From: Rugalucina vietnamica
Lineage: Eukaryota; Mollusca; Bivalvia; Lucinida; Lucinidae
NCBI GenBank assembly: GCA_964017185.1
Contig: OZ024869.1
Location: 456,501-520,500, forward strand
Direction of reading: 5' to 3'
Length of the DNA: 64,000 nucleotides
Part shown: positions 48,195 to 60,307 of the stretch, piece after piece
How positions within the stretch are numbered: the first letter of the stretch is position 1
How the letters are laid out: every line of letters starts with the position of its first letter
Position numbers and translations under genes: made by a program
The notes under the pieces: model-generated
What the model was told of the DNA's origin: nothing
The model's database searches: none
What the model saw: the letters and a program-made list of their open reading frames with translations, nothing else

Positions 48195-51100
48195 GCACTT
48201 TAGATGTGCAGGAGGTGGGTTTTGATATTAGTTGCAAGAAAAATCAGGGAAAATTAACCAAACATACGTACGAGTTTTAGTTTTAGCTAGCGGAGGTCAT
48301 TTTCGCGCTGATCTTAGATGTGTTATATCATTAAAAAGGGTTTCGTTGCACTTAGGGTTCGCTGGGGATGTACTTTATTTTATTGTATCTATATCTTCTC
48401 TTTGAAAACAATCCAAAATATCTTCTAGAAAGATGACAGTCAGCATTTTATCGTATATGTCACAAGTACATTTGTATTGAAACTTTCTCTTGATTACCAA
48501 ATATCCCATCTCCCCCGTATCACCTCGATCAACACATTATCACAACATCTCCGGGGCAAACAATCTCTGGATTACTTGGTCATATTCCCGTCCACTCGCT
48601 GTACAAACATTGTGTAACATAAGAAAAACGACAATTACCGGTAACGTAAACAGCTCCCAGGCGTTGTTCTGTTTTTATTCATGCTCAATGTTGTTTTGAT
48701 TTCTACATTTTAGCATCTTGACAAGCAGGTTTTTGAACTGTGGTGTAGACATTTCAAAGGTTGTCCGAAGTTTCAGATTTCATGTCCCCACCTTGGTCTG
48801 TCTTCTTATTGTGGTGAGACGAGTTCGTCTGAACTCGCAACGTATTGCGTGGCCATATAAAATGAGGTTTGCATGTTCAGAACACAAGAAAGCCGTCTGC
48901 TACCCGCCAAAATCTTTCCTATTAGTTGACTGGTCTAAGTTAGGGATAACGTGCTCGAGTTCTGCTGCAGATTTGATTCTTCCAAAGACATCCCTTGATC
49001 AAGGGTTTTCTACCAAGTCAGTCGTTCATTTACAATGCTTCTTCGAATGCAATGGCTTGCTGTCTATCATAGTACCCTGCTTAAAGTCAGTAAGACCCTT
49101 AGCTACACCAACGTTCTTAGACGAAATGCTGCTTTTTGCATAACATTGAAAGCGTTTTATAGAACACGCAAAGAAATCGATGAGTTTCCTTTGTGAATTG
49201 TCATTTATATTAGCCCTTTTCAACGATGGTTTCTCTTCTTCCTAATGCATCCACTTGAATTAACAAAATGAAATGATGTTCACGCTTTTTGATGTGAAAT
49301 CCCGTTGAAGTGTTATTTACCTATGTACAAAAAGGATGAAAAAAGGATGGAAAATAATGGACACTGTATCACTGCTTTTGAAAGAGAAATTGATTTAACC
49401 ATGCCTTGAATCAATATAAAAATGTCCATGAATATTTAAGTATGTGCATCAAACCGAAACTCCGCGTACGGCTCGTTTTTATCTCTATATGGTTATTAAT
49501 ATCAATATGGATTTTATTAAGTACTAATTTTGATTGAAAAGATGAAAGCGTAGTATTTTGAAAAAATCTTCATGTTTGAAAATTTTACACCCGGTTTACG
49601 TTTTGAAATTTTTGACCGTTGCTAGATTGGATGGTGGATGTGCAATACATTGCTTTTTGCATTAGTATTATTGTTGTATGTGAATGTAATCCTAACTAGC
49701 AAAGAGACTCAACCATGGCACGATTCCTTCAATTACTCTAAGCGTGTACAGTTCTCTGGCAGAGACAAAGTAGAGTTTGTTCGTCGCGATGTCGGATGGG
49801 CTTATCGTATCGCAAGTTTTGATATGTTATGATTAAGGTCAATCAAAACTATCACTTGTTGTATAATAAAAACGTGATGATTTCCTCCACAGCCGTGATG
49901 ATTTAAAAGAAAAGTTCATCAATAATTAATTGTCTGTGATTAGGTAACGCAAAACAAACGTTACAATCTCTGAAGAACATGAAACTATTCGACAAATCGA
50001 ACTGATTCTGTATCAGTAATTATTAATTTTCTAGATAACCACATGGTGTATCTTGCATAATTATGTTCATGTCAGAAAACTAAAACAGTACAACAGTGAT
50101 TTATCAGTGGTGGGAAGGTTTCGTGTTCTTCGCACTGCCAGTATTGTAGTAGTAATAATTTATTTGAGTGACACATGTCTATACAAACATACATATAAAG
50201 CAAACATTATGATATGTGAATAACTGTTTGTATGGATATGTTAATCCACGACACCCAGCCATATGAAATGGTTTATGCGTCACTGAAGTACTGTAAAGTT
50301 CTGAAAGAATATGAACAGTCTGATTATCTTATATGGTATCACTTTAAGAGTCTGTTTGAACAAATAGCTTACTTGTTCTTGTCAAAAAAGCAATTTTGAA
50401 TAAATAGTCCACTTTTCTGGATAACTCTTTTATCAGTTAACATAACCTTAAGTTTTTCAGTCTGAGACAAGCTTAAGTATATATACGGCAACGTCACAAT
50501 TTTGCGTGACATTAAAGACATATCTTCTACAGAAGCAAACGTAGTACCCCTGCTCATTGGATTTTGGCCATATGATCCAGAATTCAAAGGACTATAATTA
50601 TAATGAGGGGATTATCGTGTGGCTGGAGGGCATGAAGAGGCCGCTTATGGGCAATTTACCTTTGGTACATTCAGTGCTGTGATATTGTTTCTTCAGTCAG
50701 TATAGAGTTTCCTTATTAGAGCCTTTACCAGTGGCCAGTGTTATGTTAGTGTGCACGGTTTCCAATGTCCAGTTCCCTATCAGTGACGGGCTAATTACTT
50801 AAAATACATAATAATGTCTGATTCAATATAAAATTTCGACTCAATGCAAAGCTCCAATACAGCAACAATTTTCCCTGATATCCAACCAACAATATAAATC
50901 AAGTTAGTAACCATCAATCTCCAATCAGGTTAATGACATAATAGTAATGATGCACATGGCCAATTTTCTGACGAATTATAAGTAGCTTTTTGGGCGCTAT
51001 TCCCTTGAAACTTACAATTTGATAGCATACAAAAACCCTGGTATGCCTTGTTAAAAATTAACCTTAACATTAATATGATATCATTTATTAAGATTGATTA

Positions 51101-53188
51101 GTAATTATTGTCGAGCTCCGTAGGGACTTAAACCTCAAACGAAGAATCGTAATTATTGTGTAATTTGAAATTAGTTGCATGCATGATTACATAAGCAACA
51201 GATGAAATGTAATTGAACATTTTCATCAGCATGTTAACATGTCAATGAAATACATTTCCTTGGATCTTGCGTGGTACCTATTGACATGAATCACAGAATG
51301 CCCAATTGTTCAAAACAGGAAGTTATAGGGAGTCTAAAATACCTACAATAATTTGTATGTTTGGATGGATAGTAAGGATTTTACATTATCACTTGGCAAA
51401 AAGTCAGTTAAAACACAGTCACAAATGCGGTATATTACATAGGCATGATAACCTAATGGATTTCAACCCCGGGTTTAACAGTGTTGTCGTGCAGCTGCTA
51501 TTCAATATCAAAGCAGATCCTGTCATTTGAGCATCACGATGTGGAGATTGGCAACCAAATTAGACTCATGGTTGCATAGAACAAAGGTGCAGAAGGTGGG
51601 GGAGGGTATATACATGTACATGTATGTATGCGTCATGAGTTTGGTAGTACCACAGAATTCATGATGACCATAAGCAAGAGTGGTTTGTAATAAAAGAGGC
51701 ATTGCTGCACTTCCCAAACATGAAATGCTCAGAAATTCTTTTTCAGAGTTTATAAAAATGTGAAACCAATGTCACCAAAATGGCAAAGAAAAACTGAACT
51801 TCTTTGTCATTTCAAATGTGATACGTTTAACGTTTGCCATCATAGCTTGTCAAGAAGAATATTTACGACAATTCATTTGGGCTATTATTACTGTCATTAT
51901 CAGGTCTAATTGATGTCGTAAAACGCTCGAAGATTGCCCTCGCTACCGAGACAGGAAGCTGTTAACATGGACTAACAGTTCGAATGATTTAGGGGTGAAA
52001 GACAATCAAAATAGATCTAAACAAAGGCATGAAATCTTTTGTTTTAGCCGTTGATAAAATGGGACAGAATGTATTGGGCGAGCGGCGGAACTTCGAAACT
52101 CAACGTCGAAACTGAACACAATTCAACAGAAAATACAAACTGGGGTACATATAACATAGTCGTACACCTTTTGGAAATCCCCTATCTACGTCCTCGGCCA
52201 ACTCTGTATACTGAAGACACAGCTGAAATCTGAAGCGCTAAGAATATACAGAATCATCTATTTAGAATGCAGAATATGAAAAATGTAGTTTCCATAGATT
52301 ATAAACAGATCGATGATTCAACTGAAAGAAACACAATAATAGACAACCTCCACGGAGCCTAAAATAAAAAAAAAGCATCACTGCCGATTATAATGAGACT
52401 GATTATGGTGATGCTTAACAATTAAGTGAGATTTATGTAGTGCTTTGCAAGGTCTCGCAAACTGGTTGTAAAACTTCAAATGAACCTCTTCTTTTATCAG
52501 AAAAGAGTCGCTAACCCATAAAATAACAGTTTTGCTCTAAAAACTAGGTACTCGTCTTAAAACTTTCCAACCCGGTATTTAAGACTTATTTACGAGCACG
52601 GTAATTGTCATCATGTCAACCCCCTTCGTTTTTTCTCGTCAGAAATATTTGGTGTCCGGTAATTACAAAAAGGAAAATTATTAAAAAGATACGATCGAAC
52701 TGTCGCAAAATGTTGACAATCGTATCGGCGAGCATATCAAAACGAGGCTTTGATCCTGAAATGGACCCAAACACGTGAAGGTTTATTTGACACCCGATAC
52801 CACACTTTTATTACTAATTAAAGAGAAATTAAGCATGGTTTAATATTTATTTTTGTTCTTCAAGTACCCTTCATGGTTCCCAATATAAAAGGCTGCGTTC
52901 GATTGGAACGGTCAAGATGGCGTAAAGAACTCAAAATGAACAGAATGATGTCCTTAATTGTCCCGCTGTCGATTTGATGAAATCAGATCTTATAAATATG
53001 GACAAAACAAAAGAGAAAACAAGGAAAGGTCGAAATATGATGTTTTATAGACTTTTGGTACGAGCTTGACCGACAGTGACCCAACAGGTGTCCTTCAAGT
53101 CGCGTCCAGGGTTGACCCCGTCTCATCTTATTACAAGTCAGATACATTTCCATTTGACAATAAACGTGCCATCAAGGTGTCGCATGGC
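48195..53188. other. Intergenic, no supported gene
   Basis: The longest open frames are 48718-49143 (+, 141 codons) and 49638-49832 (+, 64 codons, with a hydrophobic signal-like N-terminus). Neither has recognisable domains, splice partners or a nearby poly(A) signal that would support it. Confidence 0.4.
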
Positions 53189-53360
53189 CGGTACCTTTGC
53201 CACTATAATGACCGACACAGAAAGGCGTCCTATGGTATCTAAGAGATACCTTTGCCACTACAATGACCGACACAGATGAGACGAAATGCGTCCTATGGTA
53301 TCTAAGAGATACCTTTGCCACTACAATGACCGACACAGGCGTCCTATGGTATCTATGAGA
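53189..53360 (+). repeat. Three-copy tandem repeat of 55-65 bp
   Basis: CCTTTGCCACTACAATGACC, then GACACAG, followed by GGCGTCCTATGGTATCTA, recurs three times, starting near 53190, 53245 and 53308, with an insertion of about 12 bp in the second unit. Confidence 0.88.
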
Positions 53361-54004
53361 ATCGAGCTTATTTCTACAATACCCCGTCTGAGCAAAACAT
53401 ATCATTCTTCATATTTTAGTAAAGCAGATAAACAGACCGGGTGTATGAAAGTCCCCTGCTTCTAGGGAATTATCAAGAAAGCTCCAGTGACACGGATTGT
53501 CGCAAAGCTACCTGAAATTGTTTTCCACAATGACATTTGGTGCAGTCAATCTGAGGTAAGACGACATAAAAGAAAATCACTACTTCGGCTTCTCTAAAAC
53601 ACTCATCATGTAGACATCAAGACAGGGTTGACGGGAATATGGGAATAAGCGGTATATGACAGCTGGGTATCTTACGATGCAAACTTTCAGCAAACTTTCC
53701 TAGACAGTTCAGACCAGGCTAAAATACAAAGGTAAAAGGCAATGATCATGAAATGGTGCAATCAGAAAGAAACTCCCACTCCAAAAACCGATATGGGGCA
53801 AAAACTTACTTAACAATCAGGTTATACTAAGAAAACGTCGTAAGCCGACGCTATCCTTCAAGAATCCATTGATACGAACGAAAAACCCTCAAGTCCACGA
53901 TAACAATAGCTGCATCAAGTGCCTCCGAAATGATACTCAGATCAAACACCCTGTTGAATCACGTATTGCATTTTGATAGGACTTTTTTCTTATAAGTTTA
54001 AGAT

Positions 54005-54105
54005 GGATTCAGGAAAGATAGGGATTAATAGACATGATCTTCACACCAGGAAATGTGGACCTCAATATGACGTTTGTCGACCAAACCAAAACTTTCGACA
54101 AAGTC
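54005..54105 (+). pseudogene. Remnant of a non-LTR retrotransposon reverse transcriptase
   Basis: One frame reads GFRKDRD and then a stop; another frame continues IDMIFTPG ... LNMTFVDQTKTFDKVR. Both match the consecutive RT blocks of LINE-type elements (GFRKxRGTxDMIFTxRQ and MTFVDLTKAFDTV). A frameshift and stops separate the blocks and nothing recognisable follows, so this is an old fragment, about 40 bp left of the foldback element. Confidence 0.6.
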
Positions 54106-54147
54106 AGGTGCTACAGAAAGTAATAGACTGCTGGCTGAAAAAGGTCC

Positions 54148-57100
54148 TGCTCCCCCCCCCCTAGGGAATTTTGCAGACATAGTCTATCTTTTCTGATTCA
54201 AATGAGAGATGTTTGCACTTTGTACGCCGGGGCGTAATGGTGTAACAGCTATTTAAAAATAACAACTGTTACCTGCTTATTATACTTGCAGTATTCTTTG
54301 ATTGGGATTGAATAATAGGTTGTTTTACCATAATTCTACCATTTGTCTGCAAGATTCTTCAAGGAAAATATGTGGGATGCATGATTTTATCATGTTGACA
54401 TATATGGGTCTCTAGCTGTATAACGTATGTAACGTATGTAACAAAAATATGCGAATTTACATTTATAAACCAATAAGGTTTTCAGTAATAGTTTCTGTGG
54501 AGTACAAATCTGCAAACACCAATGTGCAAGGTAAGTATGTCACGTTTGTGTTATTTGCATTCAAATGAGAGATGTTTGCACTTTGTACGCCGAGGCGTTA
54601 CGGTGTAACGGCCATTTAAAAATAACAACTGTTACCAGCTTATTATATTTGCAGTATTCTTTGATTGGGATTGAACAATAGGCTGTTTCACCATAATTCT
54701 ACCATTTGTCTACAAGATTCTTCAAGGGCAATATGTGATAGATATTTTTATCATGCTGACATAGATGGTTCTCAATTTGTGTAACGTATGTAACAAAAAT
54801 ATGTGAATTAACATTTATAAACAAATAAGGGTTTCTGTAATAGTTTCTGTGGATTTTAAAGCTGCAAACACCAATGTGCAAGGTAAGAATGACATGCTTG
54901 TGTTATTTTCATTTGCTAGATGTGCTTCAGTTGTAACGGTGTAACGCCAAGTTGTTTATATTTAGATTTCATGTAATGTTACAGTGCTACCAATACCGCA
55001 TGGGGTTAATTTGGCCTACAAAACTGATCATACATACGTTATGACTTATCGTAGACCACTGAACATGATTTCATTTTAAAGCTTCTTCACTATAGCCGTT
55101 TCATCTTAAGGTAAGTTATGCATATCATCTTATTTGCATATTTGTGAATTTTAATTTAAACATTAAAATGATCAAAAAATCATTAAAAGCCCATAAAAAA
55201 CGTCTTTCAGACCCAAGCTATCATCGTTGCACATAGTTTATACACCAGTGATACCATTTGACAATTTTACAGATGTTTTGGGTCTATTTGAAAATTATCT
55301 CATTTGCATATTTATCAATATTGATATAAAAAAAAGTTTGGAAAATCACGGAAAAAAGCATTTATACTTACATATTACTAGTGTCTGGCATGTCAATAGG
55401 CCTAGAATGATAAAAGTGGTAGCAGCTTGATGCTTTGGGCTATGCAATTTGTCTTCTAGTCTGATAAATGAATAAACTTATTTTAAGTTTAATGAATACC
55501 TCGTATTAATGAAATTTTTACAGACTGGAGAAGAATCACGGAAAATAAGAGGGTATACCTTACAAAATGGCTTGTGTCTAGGTTACTAATAGCACTACTG
55601 TGCTGAATCTGGTATCAAATGATTGCTATGACAATGAATTATAACACTGTAACCTGATATATAAACCTTCTTATCTGATAAAGGTCACTAATATTAGAAT
55701 TAAACTTCATAAATAAGAGAAAATAAGAGAAAAATGAAGAGATAAACCAACAAAATCACTTATATCCCGACTGCTCATTGCCTTAGAGGGTTTAATTGGT
55801 ATCAGATATTTGCTTGGACAATGCACCATTTCCCAGAGCTCTTATATACAAATCATATCAGATTTACTTTCATGGGTATTCATAAAACGTTGATAAAAAT
55901 GGTATATAGCAAACAATTAAGGGTGTCCAGCAACAGGGACGCGTGTATCTTTGCTTTAGCCTCATATGTTTTGTGGTATGTATACATGACAACATGACGA
56001 TTCATATATTTTGTGATAACATGACAACAATTCATTATTGAAGTGACCAAATAGTAACATTTGATGCCATTTTGACTACTCAACAGCTATTGATAATGGA
56101 GATATAAGTGATTTTGTTGGTATACCCCTTCGCATTTCTGCAAATATTCTCTATTTCTGAAGTTCTTGTTGCAATTCATGAAACAAACATTCATATGATT
56201 TATTCATAACATCATATGGTTAAAGAACATTGTCTTAGCAACTGGTCGATACCAATTTCAGCTGTCTAGGACTTCCAGTAGCCAAGATTCATCTGGTATA
56301 ATAGGCAACCCGCCTCAATTCTTCGGCGGTTAATCGCCAACATCTAATTTATCCATTATATTTATTATAATGCTCATCAAATGACATTTTATTATAGAAG
56401 GATGATAGAAAATTGCCCTTGCCATTTTCAACACATTCAGACTTTAGCTTGCTGAAAAACCATAATCATTTTGTAGGTATACCTGCTTATTTGTTATGTA
56501 TTTTCTCTAATTTCTAAAGTTTTCATTAATATTCATAAAACTGAAATTCAGATTATGTATTTAGACGACTGAGGGCATTAGTCCATTGCCGTCCCATTTA
56601 TTTGACACCACTTTCAGCATTCTAGGTCTATTAACAGTTCAAGTACAAACAATTTTGTAGTAATACCCTAATTTTTCTGCATTTTAAAGAGATTTCTAAA
56701 CGTTTAAAAATAGTATTTATGGGGTCCAAAGACATGATTATCAGAACTGAATTAGATTTCTAGTTTTGTTTTACACCAAAATTTAAATTATTCATTGGGA
56801 AACGTGAAGTGTTGACACTATTTTTGAAATAGCATCATAAATATCTATTGTAGACCACGTCATTCTTTATTCATACATATATGTTACATACGTTACATTC
56901 CCCATTAAGATGTCTGAGCCTAGATACTTGGTGACACCCACTCAGAACTATAGTTCTCCATAGGCATGAAATATAAGCAAATAATTATCAACATTAGATA
57001 CAGCCATTAGAAACGATTATTTACATGTTTTACGTAATTAGCAATACAATTTGGCTTATGAAACTGCGGGTAGGGTTGCTAAATAACCCATTTAGTATAA

Positions 57101-58264
57101 TATATACAGTATAGGATTTTTCCGTCTCCTCCATTGAACATGGTAATGTAAAAAATCACATATATTTGAAAAAAAGCTGGAATGTGTAACTAAAAAAAAC
57201 AAACGATGTCACTCACAATGCTAATTTTGAAAGGGTTATTTTAATATATGTTACAGACATTACACTGTAGGTGTCATATTATTGCTCAAGCAACTTTAGT
57301 GTTGAGAATGGACATGTTTCTTGTAGACTATATGAATTGGGTGAATGGAATAATAAAAATCTTATTTTTCTGACGCTAAAATTGCCATATCATTATTTTC
57401 AAAACATATTATGGTAACATATGTAACATACTGTAACAGACACTTGCTCCAATGTACATAAAGCAAACATCTCTTATTGGAGCAAACTTGGATTGCCATT
57501 TAAGATATATATTTGCAAAATATCTAATGGAATAGAGAATTAGACTGACCTGTACTGGCATTCCTACTATGTACAATGCCCTTCGTTATTCATTACATGT
57601 ATGTTACATATATTACATTCTGGATCAAAATCTTTGATCCAAGATACTTGGTTACAGATCCTCAGAGCCATGGTTCATGGTAAAATAAGCAAGAAACTAT
57701 GATATATATCCAACAGTATTAAGTATTTTACATACTTCACATTCGTTGCAATAGAATATTTCGCATTTGAAACCGGGGGTAGGGCTACTAAATACTTCAT
57801 TAAAGGCAATATATACATGATAGGAAAACAAACCTTGTTTTTTTCTATCTGCCGATTGAACATGCTGATGGAAATAATTCTCATATCTTTGGAAAAATGA
57901 ATAGTGCAACAGTATAAGTAAATGATATCACTCAAAAGTGGTATTTTCAAAGGGTATCTTAAATTAAGTTACGTATGTTACAGTAAGTGTGGGTCAAATT
58001 TTTGTCCAAACGATTTTAATATGTAGTATAGACATACAGCAAGCAGACAGTATGAAAAAGTTGAGTAAAATGATAAATTATTGTCATTTTTCTGTAGCTG
58101 AAAACACCATATCATAATTTCTTAATTTTGTTAAGGTAACATATGTAACAGGCTGTAACAGGATAACGCCCCAACGCTCAGGGTGCAAACATCTCTTATT
58201 CTACTCAGCTTGAATTGTTCTTTAAGATAGGGTATGTCTGCAAAATTCCCTAGGGGGGGGAGCA
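54148..58264. mobile_element. 4.1-kb foldback element with tandem subrepeats and GTTAC-N4-GTTAC dyads
   Basis: TGCTCCCCCCCC, then TAGGGAATTTTGCAGACATA, at the left is inverted at the right end. Similarity continues with GAGATGTTTGCA and GGGGCGT. The left arm holds two direct units of 363 and about 352 bp (ATTCAAATGAGAGATGTTTG at 54196 and 54559). The right arm holds a 720-bp unit twice (from about 56872 and about 57592). The central part has shorter repeats with ACAAAAT...CTTATATC, which flip orientation around 55.95-56.05 kb. Dyads lie at 54420 (triple), 54781, 56883, 57250, 57414, 57603, 57968 and 58136. No open frame of note, so non-autonomous. No target duplication was found. Confidence 0.82.
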
Positions 58265-58930
58265 ATCGACCCTCTGGCTTGCAGCCTATAAGATTAGAAC
58301 GCCATGGGCTCTGGAAAAAGCTTGTCATAGCAATAGTGTGACAACTGCATGATGGCATACTGGTTGGTTTTCAAAATGATAGAGATTAAAAAACCTTTCC
58401 GATGACCAAGGTGCACAACAGGGATATGTAATGGCGACACACTGCCCAGCGCCAATATAAAAGTTTTAGGCATCAGCGTCTCTATTTGAACAATTGTATG
58501 ATTAAAGCGTTTTTTGCAAAAGCTGATCATCACTGGTTTGCTTTTTCTTGTTTCACGGGCTACTAAATTGTATATTTGATTGATCATATCTGGAAAATCG
58601 TTATGAATTTCAAACATTTCAATTTTAGTTATCAATTACATCATTCGAAACTCAACCACAAATACATTTTTAATAAAGACATCTTTAACGAGATGACATG
58701 TCAGTATTAATAAACTACTGATGATGTTTCTGCGCCATGTCAGATGTAATGGAAACCAAACGATATTATCAAATGTCTAAATAATCTATTTCAATTTTAT
58801 TTATAATTGATGATCAGAAAGTCGTCTTGATTTCCTTGGTATTTTGTTCAATGTAGCCTACAATATTTTCACAAACACACATCGTTAGTAGTTTGTTAAC
58901 GTCCGATATTATCTTTCAGAATCCTGTTTT
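58265..58930. other. Unassigned sequence right of the foldback element
   Basis: A minus-strand open frame of 113 codons (58294-58635) is present but has no family features. Nothing else seen. Confidence 0.35.
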
Positions 58931-59030
58931 AGTACCTGATTGTTAATTTAGTTTTTCCCACCTCTGTTTTTGGAGTAGGAATCTTTTTCTGATTGCGCCT
59001 TTTCCTGATCGTTGCCTTCTTGTACCTTTT
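58931..59030 (+). repeat. Dispersed repeat, copy 2 (copy 1 at 14875-14983)
   Basis: AGTACCTGATTGTTAATTTA ... TTTTGGAGTAGGAATCTTTT ... TTGTACCTTTTTAG, collinear with the copy 44 kb upstream and ending about 150 bp before the TRIM-like element. Confidence 0.7.
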
Positions 59031-59422
59031 TAGTTATTGTCCATGTTCTTATGTACTTGTTTCTGGAGCCCTCCATGTCACACTAGAACAGCTTTGTCAT
59101 CTTTTACAGTGTTTATCACTAACATACTACGGAACCGTTTGCCCTTAATTTAGTTCAGTCCTTTGTCTATAAAGTATTGGAACGTGCAGTCGAGATAAGC
59201 CACAGCAAACCCCGTCGGTGGAAAAGCATGCTCACCCACCAAGGGTGGTTTACTGTGCTATATACCTAACACTTACTCGATTCACAAAGTTTCGAGTTTG
59301 AAATTTGCATATTTCCAAGGGAGACTACCCCGTTACATTACTTCCCCCTCCGAGAAGACTCGTCCCGAGTCTTGGCCTGGGGACTACGTGGGTAAGGCAA
59401 CCCCGGTCTGGCGGTTGTCATT

Positions 59423-59440
59423 ATCCCACCGCTGCCACCA
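59423..59440 (-). promoter_or_regulatory. tRNA-Leu primer binding site, internal copy 1 (copy 2 at 60128-60145)
   Basis: The plus strand reads ATCCCACCGCTGCCACCA, the 3' end of animal tRNA-Leu including CCA, so the minus strand is its exact complement, two bases from the LTR end. This fixes the element's orientation as minus. Confidence 0.8.
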
Positions 59441-59442
59441 AA

Positions 59443-60042
59443 TGTAACGTATGCGGGGCTAGCTTGATAAATATATAAATAATTTTCCTTTTGGACTACT
59501 TTGTCCTGTGATTATAGACCAATGATTTTACAATGATTGCATGAGCAAAACAAAAATCATAGGAATCAACTTAATATGCATATAAAACAAATGTGATGAT
59601 GATCTGCACTCGGTATATGAGCTCAGCCTGAACCTCTGCTGAGCTAGCTCTAACTATTAGTATCAGCCTACACTGCTGATGCTCCGTGAGTGACCAGCAT
59701 ACACTTCTGCTAGGCCAGTCCTATGCTAGTAACATAAACCACCTTAATCGCCTAAGACCGTTCACTGCTTGGTTATATTTATCAATGCTACTTGGATGGA
59801 CTGTGTCCACTTTTCGCTGTTGCTACTGAGATGGATAAAATCCACTGTTCGCCACTAAACCAAGCTTGCAATCAGTCTTTAATAGATTTTATATTGGTTT
59901 ATTTACTTTATCTTTACTCTCATCATTTTTGGGAAGACATTTGCGGAAATGATACAGAATCTAGACACTGTGCTAGAAAGATTTGCACAGGCTGGTCTAA
60001 AATTGAAATTTGCATATTTCCAAGGGAGACTACCCCGTTACA
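59443..60042 (-). repeat. Middle LTR-like segment with replaced interior
   Basis: Begins TGTAACGT and ends CCAAGGGAGACTACCCCGTTACA like the 160-bp LTR, but about 550 bp between are unrelated and include imperfect CTGCTGAG/CTGCTAGG-type motifs and an RT fragment. It could be a recombinant LTR, an LTR with an insertion, or the LTR of a longer parent family. Confidence 0.65.
59919..60002 (+). pseudogene. Antisense fragment of a Ty3/Gypsy reverse transcriptase
   Basis: The plus frame through the ATG at 59949 reads LIIFGKTFAEM, then IQNLDTVLERFAQAGLKLK, matching the Gypsy RT stretch just after the catalytic YxDD box. It stops being RT-like exactly where LTR sequence (TTGAAATTTGCATATTTCC) resumes at about 60003. 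It runs opposite to the host element's sense. Confidence 0.72.
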
Positions 60043-60307
60043 TTACTTCCCCCTCCGAGAAGACTCGTCCCGAGTCTTGGCCTGGGGACTACGTGGGTAA
60101 GGCAACCCCGGTCTGGCGGTTGTCATTATCCCACCGCTGCCACCAAATGTAACGTGCAGTCGAGATAAGCCACAGCAAACCCCGTCGGTGGAAAAGCATG
60201 CTCACCCACCAAGGGTGGTTTACTGTGCTATATACCTAACACTTACTCGATTCACAAAGTTTCGAGTTTGAAATTTGCATATTTCCAAGGGAGACTACCC
60301 CGTTACA

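Larger units (their letters stand above)
59178..60307 (-). mobile_element. Tandem TRIM-like miniature LTR element (LTR-int-LTR'-int-LTR)
   Basis: Two essentially identical 160-bp LTRs (59178-59337 and 60148-60307) have terminal repeats TGTAACG/CGTTACA (TGGAACG in the left copy). Two identical 105-bp internal segments (59338-59442 and 60043-60147) contain only a PPT (GGAGGGGGAAG, minus strand) and a PBS (18 nt matching tRNA-Leu). Between them is a 600-bp LTR-like segment (59443-60042) that keeps the LTR's first 8 bp and last 40 bp but has foreign DNA in between. The size and content fit terminal-repeat retrotransposons in miniature, which are moved by an autonomous relative's proteins. No clear target duplication. 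Confidence 0.78.

Noticed and set aside
48718..49143. 141-codon plus frame as a gene
   Set aside because: No domain, splice or poly(A) support; composition like translated intergenic DNA.
58294..58635. 113-codon minus frame
   Set aside because: No recognised motifs and no splice or transcript signals; kept only as unassigned.
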